Assembly (NCBI RefSeq): GCF_002575655.3
Contig: NC_053036.3
Coordinates: forward strand, 162,168,627-162,232,626
DNA length: 64,000 bases
Reading direction: 5' to 3'
From: Aegilops tauschii subsp. strangulata
Taxonomy: Eukaryota > Streptophyta > Magnoliopsida > Poales > Poaceae
Part shown: positions 48,713 to 56,975 of the stretch, piece by piece
How positions within the stretch are numbered: the stretch's first letter is position 1
How the letters are laid out: each line of letters begins with the position of its first letter
Translations under genes and position numbers: made by a program
The notes under the pieces: generated by a model
Told to the model about the DNA's origin: nothing
Database searches by the model: none
What the model saw: only the letters and a program-made list of their open reading frames with translations

Positions 48713-49769
48713 GCGGCTGAGGGTCCGGTGGCTGGCCGGACTGGTGAGTTTGCCGAACTGAGGCGGCAACTTGATGCGGTAGATGCCGACATCGTGCTTA
48801 TAAACAAGTGGCTTGACGAGGCACAAGGTATGTATTCTCAAGTGGTCAACAGATATTAAGAGGAGCATGATGCTAGTATCTGTCATATGCTGTGATTGCA
48901 GATGGAGCTGCTGCCGTGGAGATCCTTCGGGCGGAACTTGCCCGAGCCAAGGAACAAGCCAGGAGAAGTGATGCGGCCGCCCTAAAGGCGGCCAAAGAGT
49001 TAAGAGCCGAACAGGCTGCTCGTCGCCAGAGAAAAGATAAAATAGCCAAGATGGCTGTTGAGCTAAAGGATGCCGCCGACCGGTATGAGCTTCTTGAAAA
49101 GGAAAGCCAAGCGAAGGCGGCGGACCTGAAGAAAGCCATGGTAGCCGCCAAGGAAACCCGTTCTAAAATCAGAGCAGCGAAGGAGGAGCTTCGTCAAGCC
49201 GGAGATATCACGGCTGGGAAGCCCTTTTTGTTACGGACGAAGTTTGGAGATCCGAAGTATGCCCCTCTGGATCAATTATGGAGTGCTGCAGACGCGTACT
49301 TGGACTTGGCAACGAGTGCTGCTGATGCGACTATTTTTTCAAAGATCAAAAAGATCACGAAGTGGAAAAGTTCTTCTAGTCGCAGTTCAGTGCTCCAACG
49401 CGTCCGCTGCTATTAAATGAGCAAATGGCCGAGTGGGTTGAGCTCCATAGGTTGTCCGGGCTTGCCATGAGGTCTATCGTGGATCATCTTTGGCCGGAAG
49501 GGCCAAGGCCGAATAGTTATTTTGGTTTAGTGCAACGATTCCTTGGTGCTGTGCCGCATATCGACGCTGCAAAGAGGTCGGCATGCATAGAGGGTGCGCG
49601 GATGGCTCTTGCCCGTGTTAAGACATACTGGGCAGAGATGGATGCCACCGCTATTGCAACCCGGGGTCCGGCCGTAGGCCACGTCTCGGCTGAGCACTAT
49701 TTTGAAGAAGTCCTAGAAGGCGCTCATTTAATAGAGGCTCAGTGCTCGAAGAGTATCATGTTCGAGTGA
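48713..49769 (+). pseudogene. Opposite-strand ORF of H: C-terminal exons
   Basis: An exon 48713-48827 is followed by a fitting 74 bp GT-AG intron (48828-48901) and a long last exon to 49769. The last exon begins with an Ala/Lys/Glu-rich coiled coil (ILRAELARAKEQARRSDAAA through KETRSKIRAAKEEL). It ends in a compact domain (EWVELHRLSGLAMRSIVDHL, GPAVGHVSAEHYFEEV). A frame change occurs near the T-run at 49332-49339, and TAG lies at 49377-49379. No catalytic motif is recognised. The coiled coil suggests self-association, as inference. Confidence 0.68.
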
Positions 49770-50384
49770 CATGCATCCCAATTGTAAAAACAATGTTATT
49801 TGGATTATAAAGGTTGTGTTTATACTTTTGCCTGAAAGTATTATGATGCCTCCTGTGCGGCCGTTTATGTATGTATATAACCTGAAAGTTTGCAGTCGTC
49901 GGCTTCAGCCCCCACGCATATAATGCGGGGGTGTTCGGAAAAGTGCGTATTCACACTTGATCCAACGTCTTGGTCCATTAAGGAGGTGATGGCGCGGCGA
50001 ACAAGGCAATCGGACTATATAGCCTTAACACTTTCACTTAGCCATAGGAGTTTGACGGTGGGGCTACTATATAGCCCCTGGTACTTCCGCGCTCCTCCGA
50101 AGACGGGGCGCGTACATACATGGCCGGGAAACCGGCCCTTCGTTAATGCGGAGGAATCGCGAAGATTCCCCTGAGTCGTCGAGTGGTTGACCAGTCTCGC
50201 GCTTTATCATGACAGTCAATTTTCGGCTTTCTCTACTGAGGTGCTCGTCCAGATGAACCAAGGCACAATCACAGTAGTTCTCCTGGTGCCACCTTAGCCG
50301 ATAGAGCGGAACGTAAGGTAGCAAAACACGGGAGCCGGGCAAACCCAACTATTGACCAAAGACATGATTCGGAGCTGATGCATA
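49770..50384. other. Element H region beyond the opposite-strand ORF
   Basis: 615 bp without a supported gene. It includes TATA/GC-mixed stretches and the paired strings GGGGCTACTATATAGCCCC (50063-50081), an almost perfect inverted repeat. The sequence stops near 50384, where fragment G resumes. The frames 49890-50174 and 50067-50348 are not supported. Confidence 0.5.
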
Positions 50385-50841
50385 TACGGTTGCTTCTCTC
50401 CCTCTTTTCCCCCTTTCCTTTCTACCTGGTTGTCGCAACCAGATGCTGGAGTCCAGGAGCCAGACGCCACCGTCGACGACGACACCTACGGCACTAGAGG
50501 TGCCTACTACTACGTGCAGCCCGCTGACGACGATCGGGAGTAGTTAGGAGGATCCCAGGCAGGAGGCTTGCACCTCGTTCGATCTGCATCCCAGTTTGTG
50601 CTAGCCTTTTTAAGGCAAGCTTGTTTAACTTATGTCTGTACTCAGATGTTGTTGCTTCCGCTGCCTCGTCTATGATCGAGCACTTGTATTCGAGCCCTCG
50701 AGGCCCCTGGCTTGTATTATGATGCTTGTATGACTTATTTATGTTTTAGAGTTGTGTTGTGATATCTTCCCGTGAGTCCCTGATCTTGATCGTACACATT
50801 TGCGTGCATGATTAGTGTACGGTCAAATCGGAGGCGTCACA
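50385..50841 (-). repeat. Gypsy LTR fragment G, right part
   Basis: This ends CGGAGGCGTCACA, the reverse complement of an LTR start TGTGACGCC. It contains the string GATCGTACACATTTGCGTGC that I know from Triticeae gypsy LTR ends. It is presumed to be the same LTR as 33295-34480, separated by H. Material that should lie between the two parts seems missing. Confidence 0.55.
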
Positions 50842-51006
50842 CCTAGCATATTTAGCTTAGAGCTTGCTTGTCATATAGGTTGTGTTCACCTAGTTGCATA
50901 TCTAGTGAACCCTTTTTATCCGCTAAGCCTTAAAATTGACAAGAAAGAGTAAAATTTGTAGTCTCCTATTCACCCCCCCCTCTAGTCGACCGTATCGATC
51001 CTTTCA
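50842..51006 (+). repeat. Copia LTR 3' end fragment K
   Basis: 165 bp ends TAGTCGACCGTATCGATCCTTTCA-like at 51006, a known Triticeae copia LTR terminus. It abuts G at 50841 and the interior of F2 at 51007. Only the end of one LTR is present. The left part is not found on the far side of G. Confidence 0.55.
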
Positions 51007-52604
51007 CCAACTCTCAAGGTGAAGAAGGGCAATGCACGGTACCGTAGAGGCTAGCAAATTGCGGAAAGGTAAGAGTGTGTATGATCCACAGACTCACATT
51101 AGTCATAAAGAACTCATATACTTATTGCAAAAGTTTATTAGCCCTCAAAGCAAAGTACTACTACGCATGCCCCTAGAGGGATAGATTGGTAGGAAAAGAC
51201 CATCCCTCGTCCCCAACCGCCACTCATAAGGAAAGCACTCAAAGAACACCCCATGCTTCAAATTTGTCACACGACGTTTACCATACGTGCATGCTATGGG
51301 ACTTGCCAACTTTAACACAAGTATTTCTCAATTTCACAATTACCCAACTAGCATGACTCTAAAATTACCATCTTTATATCTCAAAACCATTATCAAGTAT
51401 CAAATTTATCATAGTATTTAATGCACTCTATATGAAAGTTTTTATCATACCCATCTTGAATGCCTATCATATTAGGACTAATTTTATAGCCAAAGCAAAT
51501 TACCATGCTGTTCTAAAAGACTCTCAAAATAATATAAGTGAAGCATGAGAGATCAATAATTTCTATAAAATAAAACCACCACCATGCTCTAAAAATATAA
51601 GTGAAGCACTAGGGCAAAATTATCTAGCTCAAAAGATATAAGTGAAGCACATAGAGTATTCTAATAAATTCCGATTCATGTGTGTCTCTCTCAAAAGGTG
51701 TGTACAGCAAGGATGATTGTGGTAAACTAAAAAGCAAAGACTCAAATCATACAAGACGCTCCAAGCAAAACACATATCATGTGGTGAATAAAAATATAGC
51801 CTCAAGTAAAGTTACCGATAGACGAAGACGAAAGAGGGGATGCCTTCCGGGGAATCCCCAAGCTTAGGCTTTTGTTTGTCCTTGAATTTTACCTTGGGGT
51901 GCCTTGGGCATACCCAAGCTTAGGCTCTTGCCACTCCTTATTCCATAATCCATCAAATCTTTACCCAAAAACTTGAAAACTTCACAACACAAAACTCAAC
52001 AGAAAATCTCATGAGCTCAGTTAGTATAAGAAAACAAACCACCTCCTTAAGGTACTGTAATGAAATCATTCTTTATTTATATTGATGTTAAACCTACTGT
52101 ATTACAACTTCTCTATGGTTCATACCCCCCGATACTAGCCATAGATTCATCAAAATAAGCAAACAACAGATGAAAAACAGAATCTGTCAAAAACAGAAAA
52201 GTCTGTAGCAATCTGATTTGTTCGAATACTTATGGACCTCCAAAAATTCTGAAAAACTAGGACAACCTGGATAATTTGTATATTGATCTACTGCAAAAAG
52301 AATTGGCAATTTATCATGTTCTGGTGAATTTTAACAATTATTTTTGTGAGCGCAAAGTTTCTGTCTTTTTCAGCAAGATCAAACAACTATCACCCAAGAA
52401 GATCCTATTGGTTCTACTTGGCACAAACACTAATTAAAACATAAAAACACATCTAAACAGAAGCTAGATGAATTATTTATTACTAAACAGGAACAAAAAG
52501 CAAGGAACAAAAATAAAATTGGGTTGCCTCCCAACAAGCGCTATCGTTTAACGCCCCTAGCTAGGCATGGATAATTTCGATGATGCTCACATAAAAGACA
52601 AGAG
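51007..52604 (-). other. Element F2 non-coding interior
   Basis: 1.6 kb of AT-rich DNA without a supported gene. It contains the string ATATAAGTGAAGCA three times between 51533 and 51660. It also has polypurine-like relatives (minus strand AAGCTTGGGGATT near 51856-51870 and AAGCTTGGGTATG near 51910). Confidence 0.65.
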
Positions 52605-53937
52605 TTATAGCACAAAGAGAGCATCATAAAACTCATGACAAACACATCTAAGTCTAACATACTTCCTATTCATAAGCATTTTATAAGCAAACAAATTATC
52701 AAGACAAGCAAAAACTAGCTTATGCAAGGAAGAAGAAAGAAACAATAGCAATCTCAACATAACGAGAGGTAAATTAGTAACATGAAAATTTCTACAACCA
52801 TATTTTCCTCTCTCATAATAATTACATGTGGGATCATAAGAAAATTCAACAATATAGCTATCACAAAACATATTCTTAACACAATCCACATGTATGCAAA
52901 GTTGACACTCTTCCAAAATAGTGGGATTAACATTAACTAAAGTCATGACCTCTCCAAACCCACTTTTATCAAAAACTTCATAAGATTGAACATTCTCCAA
53001 ATATGTGGGATCTAAAGTTGACACTCTTCAAAGCCCACTTTCAATATTATTGCAAACATTATTATTAATCTCATATTCATCATGAGGCTTGAATAAATTT
53101 TCAAGATCAAAAGAAGAATCACCCCAATCATGATCATTTCAACAAATAGTAGTCATAGCAAAACTAGCATCCCCAAGCTTGAGGTTTTGCATATCATTAA
53201 CACATTTGACATCAATAGAATTTATAATAACATCATTGCAATCATGCTTTTCATCAAAGGAACTATCAAGTATGGGCGCAATAGCAACGATCTCATGTTT
53301 AACATAAGGAACTATAGCAAATTCATCTTCATAAATATTGGCATCATGGCCACAAGAATAGAAAGCATCATGTTCATCAAGGGATATTTCAATCAAATCA
53401 TCGGAATCATCATTATCCGTAGATTCATGCATATCATTATTTTCATCCAAAGCAACGGTCATTCTCTCAATAAATTCTTTGACATAGACATTATGAGCAT
53501 AGTTTTCATAGCAATATTTAAGTATGTCAAAATTTTCAGATTCGTAGAGAGTAATATCATTTTTCAATCAAAGAAGCAACTTCATAAGCACCCTTAAAAG
53601 CAACAAATTCTTCAATTTGTTCGATGTCGTAGTGACTATAAACACCCTTTGCATAAGAAGATAAGATTTCATTATCATTAAACTCACATAGGTAGGGGAG
53701 GTGTTTTTTAGGGTTCTTAGAGCAACAAGTAAAATCATAAATTTCACAAAGATTCCAAGCATAACACAACAATCTGTTTATTTGATCCCATAAGAGTCTC
53801 CCTTTTTCAGACAAACGGTGACGCACAAAATGAGCATGCTCATCTAAAGATTTCCCATCAACTAGGCTAGTTGGGGTTTCAGCACGAGCGCATAAGGATC
53901 GAAGATGATCCAAGTAGAACACTTTAAGTGGATCCAT
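52605..53937 (-). pseudogene. Element F2 ORF of unknown family
   Basis: From ATG 53937 a frame of 126 residues (MDPLKVFYLDHLRSLCARAE) ends at 53557. After a frame change near 53560 it continues as a strongly acidic stretch (MHESTDNDDSDDLIEISLDE) to TGA near 53139. After another TGA near 53033 comes a Cys/Leu-rich end (MSTLDPTYLENVQSYEV to 52605). The position is that of gag, but there is no gag core, zinc knuckle or protease motif. I do not recognise the family. Codon use and position suggest a genuine former ORF rather than chance, with moderate certainty. Confidence 0.55.
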
Positions 53938-54139
53938 ATCAATAGATTTTTAGCAAGCAAAGATGCAAGCAAATAGAAGGCACATGGAAACACAAACAAA
54001 GATACCTACGGGAAGAAGGCGAAGAAAAGGCAAAGGTGAAGTGGGGGAGAGGAAAACGAGAGGCAAATGGCAAATAATGTAATGCGAGGGATAAGAGTTT
54101 GTGATGGGTACTTGGCATGTCTTGACTTGTGCATAGATC

Positions 54140-54157
54140 TCCCCGGCAACGGTGCCA
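54140..54157 (-). other. Element F2 primer-binding site
   Basis: The minus strand reads TGGCACCGTTGCCGGGGA, a one-base variant of the TGGCGCC class. It is set 27 bases inside the LTR, a wider gap than in B and E. Confidence 0.7.
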
Positions 54158-54184
54158 GAAATCCTTCTTGCTACCTCTTGAGCA

Positions 54185-55744
54185 TGCGTTGGTTTTCCCT
54201 TGAAGAGGAAAGGGTGATGCAGCAAAGTAGCATAAGTATTTCTCTCAGTTTTCGAGAACCAAGGTATCAATCCAGTAGGAGACTACACGCAAGTCCCTCG
54301 TACCTGCACAAACAAATAAGAACCTTGCAACCAACGCGATAAAGGGGTTGTCAATCCCTTCACGGCCACTTGCAAAAGTGAGATCTGATAAAGATAATAA
54401 GATAAATATTTTTGGTATTTTTGTGGTATAGATAAAGATTGCAAGATAAATAGTAAACTAGAATTGTAGATTGAAAACTTATATGATGTAAAGTAGACCC
54501 GGGGGCCATAGGTTTCACTAGTGGCTTCTCTCAAGATAGCATGTAATACGGTGGGTGAACAAATTACTCCTGAGCAATTGATAGAATAGTGCATAGTTAT
54601 GATGATATCTAAGGCAATGATCATGAATATAGGCATCACGTCCGTGTCAAGTAGACCGAAAAGATTTTGCATCTACTACTATTACTCCACACATCGACCG
54701 CTATCCAACATGCATCAAGAGTATTAAGTTCATAAGAACGGAGTAACGCATTAGGCAAGATGACATGATGTAGAGGGATAAACTCAAGCAATATGATATG
54801 AACCCCATATTTTTATCCTCGATGGCAACAATACAATACGTGCCTTGCTGCCGTTGTTGTCACTGGGAAAGGACACCGCAAGATTGAACCCAAAGCTAAG
54901 AACTTCTCCCATTGCAAGAAAGATCAATCTAGTAGGCCAAACTAAACTGATAATTTGAAGAGACTTGCAAAGATATCAAATCATGCATATAAGAATTCAG
55001 AGAAGAATCAAATAATATTCGTAGATAATCAAGTTCATAAACCCACAATTCATCGGATCTCGGCAAACACACCGCAAAAAGAGTTACATCGAATAGATCT
55101 CCAAGAGAATCGAGGAGAACTTTGTATTGAGATCCAAAAAGAGAGAAGAAGCCATCTAGCTAATAACTATGGACCTGAAGGTCTGTGGTAAACTACTCAC
55201 GCATCATTGGAGAGGCCATGGTGTTGATGTAGAAGCCCTCCATGATCGATTCCCCCTCCGGCAGAGCGCCGGAAAAGGCCCCAAGATGGGATCTCACGGG
55301 TACACAAGGCTGCGGCGGTGGAAATAGGGTTTCGTGGTGCTCTTGGATGTTTTCAGGGTATATGAGTACATATAGGCGAAAGAAGTAGGTCGGTGGAGCC
55401 ACGAGGGGCCCACGAGGGAGGGGGCGCGCCTACCCCCCTGTGCGCGCCCTCCTACCTCGTGGCCGCCTCGTTTCTTCCTTGACGTCCACTCCAAGTCTCC
55501 TGGATTGCGTTTGTTCCAAAAACGATCCTCGCGAAGGTTTCATTCCATTTGGATTCCGTTTGATATTCCTTTTCTGTGGAACACTGAAATAGGCAAAAAA
55601 ACAGCAATTTGCACTGGGCTTTTGGTTAATAGGTTAGTCCCAAAAATAATATAAAAGTGCATAATAAAGCCCATTAAACATCCAAAACAGATAATATAAT
55701 AGCATGGAACAATAAAAAATTATAGATACGTTGGAGACGTATCA
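54185..55744 (-). repeat. Element F2 5' LTR
   Basis: A 1560 bp LTR with plus-strand ends TGCGTTGGTTTTCCC and GGAGACGTATCA. It includes a GC-rich block at about 55396-55465 with CCACGAGG and CCTCGTGG arms, and a TATA-like CTATATGTA on the minus strand near 55366-55375. Confidence 0.85.
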
Positions 55745-56930
55745 ACTGCATCCGTGCGTGGCCATGGCGCACGCAAGCACAGAAACGCCGTGACACCGGA
55801 TGGCATGCGAGGCCATGGTGAACTGCATCCGAAGGCAAAAAAAGAAGCAGCAAAAGACACAATTTCTGGACTGCACGAGGCGTTGTTGCCGGCGTACAGC
55901 TTCAGCACCATGATTGAAGGAGGTTGGCCTCCTGCCTGCCCTTCCGGTGATGCCCTGTAACAAAGGAGGGGGAGATGGAGGTAGGGTATAGAGGAAGGGC
56001 TGCGGTGGAGGCCCTGAGAATCGCCTGACTACAGTCGACGTTCTGGGATCCTCTGGTAGGTCGTCGGAGCGAGGGATCCTCTGGTAGGCCGAAACGGGGG
56101 GGCATGCAGTGTCCCGGTGCATGGAGGGCAAGGTGGCCTGAGCCGTGCGCCCATGCGTGGATCTCGTTGTCGCGGTGACGGAGAGGTCCTTAGAGGAGAC
56201 GGGCGGCCTCATGCGGGGGTGGGAGAGGAGGCAGCTCGCGGGAGGCCTTGCCGGCCCCGAACCGTCGATGGAGGGTCGCGTGGGGCCGCGGGTGTCCGGA
56301 TCTGGCGTGGGGAGGGAGGAGGCGCACTGCAGTGGAAGAAGGTGGTGGCAGCGGTGCACCGGCGTAGAAGGTGGAGGGAGTTGGGGTGTGAGATGGGAGG
56401 CCACTGGTGGTGCCCGTGGCTGCCTACGGGGCCGGGACAGCCGGATCCTGCGCGGGCAAGGCCCTGATCTCCGATTGGGTGCCCGTGGCGGACGGATCTG
56501 GGACTACTGGTGGCCGGGGCTGCGGGGGAGGGTGCGGCAGTGTTGGCGCTGTAGGTGGCCGGGGCTGCGGGGAGGGGTGCGGCGGTGGTGGAGCTTTAGG
56601 TGGCCGGGGCTGTGGGGGAGGGGCGCGGCGGTGGTGGCGCTATAGGTGGCCGGGGCTGCGGGGGAGGGGCGCGGCGATGGTGGCACTGTAGGTGGCTGGT
56701 CGTGGCAGCGCACCACCTGGGAAGGAAAGTGGTGGTAGGGGAGGTGGGGTGTGGTGGAGGTGGCTCTGTGGGGTGGTTGGGCGTGGAGTGGAGTGGGGAG
56801 AATGTGGAGGAGTTGAGATGGGCTACGGGAGGAAGAAGGTGGGGATGAGCACCGAGCGGGGGTGTTATCAGAATAAGCGAAAGTGTTATTAGAATAAGGT
56901 CTTAAGGGGTGTTATCATAATAGACCCACC
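55745..56930. other. GC-rich unclassified stretch
   Basis: After F2 the sequence begins with a short direct repeat (ACTGCATCCG at 55745 and again at 55825, with GGCCATGG nearby). It becomes very GC-rich with long frames on both strands. The minus-strand frame 55742-56404 is Pro/Ser/Arg-rich low complexity without a domain. A minisatellite occupies 56509-56690. There is no convincing gene. It may be the end or leader of an older element. Confidence 0.4.
56509..56690. repeat. Minisatellite, four units of 45-46 bp
   Basis: Units begin GGTGGCCGGGGCTG at 56509, 56554, 56599 and 56645, with a partial fifth at 56691. Two units are 45 bp and two are 46 bp. Confidence 0.88.
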
Positions 56931-56934
56931 CTAT

Positions 56935-56968
56935 ATTCTGATCACGGGATCAGAATATTATTCTGATC
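56935..56968. repeat. Short inverted and direct repeats of ATTCTGATC
   Basis: ATTCTGATC (56935-56943) and its exact complement GATCAGAAT (56948-56956) form a 9 bp stem with a 4-base loop. ATTCTGATC recurs at 56960-56968. The motif sits at the change from GC-rich to AT-rich, GAACTTC-bearing DNA. Confidence 0.8.
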
Positions 56969-56975
56969 ACAACAT

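Larger units (their letters stand above)
34481..50384 (-). mobile_element. Gypsy-type element H (3' part), carrying an opposite-strand spliced ORF, interrupted by E
   Basis: On the left is a 475 bp LTR with the polypurine-like CAGGGGCTAC beside it, so the element is oriented on the minus strand and this is its 3' LTR. Inside, a multi-exon ORF on the plus strand spans 35508-49769. Element E splits it at 35591/45084. No second LTR is present. H stops near 50384 where G resumes, and the bases expected as a duplication (GTGAT, left) are not found on the right. H is therefore 5'-truncated or recombined. No reverse transcriptase or integrase is present in the surviving part. Confidence 0.75.
51007..55744 (-). 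mobile_element. Athila-like non-autonomous element F2, 5' half
   Basis: On the minus strand come a 5' LTR (54185-55744), a primer-binding site, an unfamiliar three-part ORF and a long non-coding stretch, ending at K. LTR style and primer site place it with the Athila-like elements, but no gag, protease or pol domain can be recognised. The 3' LTR is not in the window, and F1 is too diverged to be its partner. The bases 55745-55749 (ACTGC) would be its target-site duplication. Confidence 0.75.

Noticed and set aside
31934..55744. F1 and F2 LTRs read as the two ends of a single large element
   Set aside because: The LTRs are strongly diverged and the flanking 5-mers differ (GAGCT and ACTGC), so they are separate insertions.
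55742..56404. A 220-residue minus-strand frame as a possible gene
   Set aside because: The product is low-complexity Pro/Ser/Arg sequence, its end overlaps the F2 LTR boundary, and competing frames cover the same bases.
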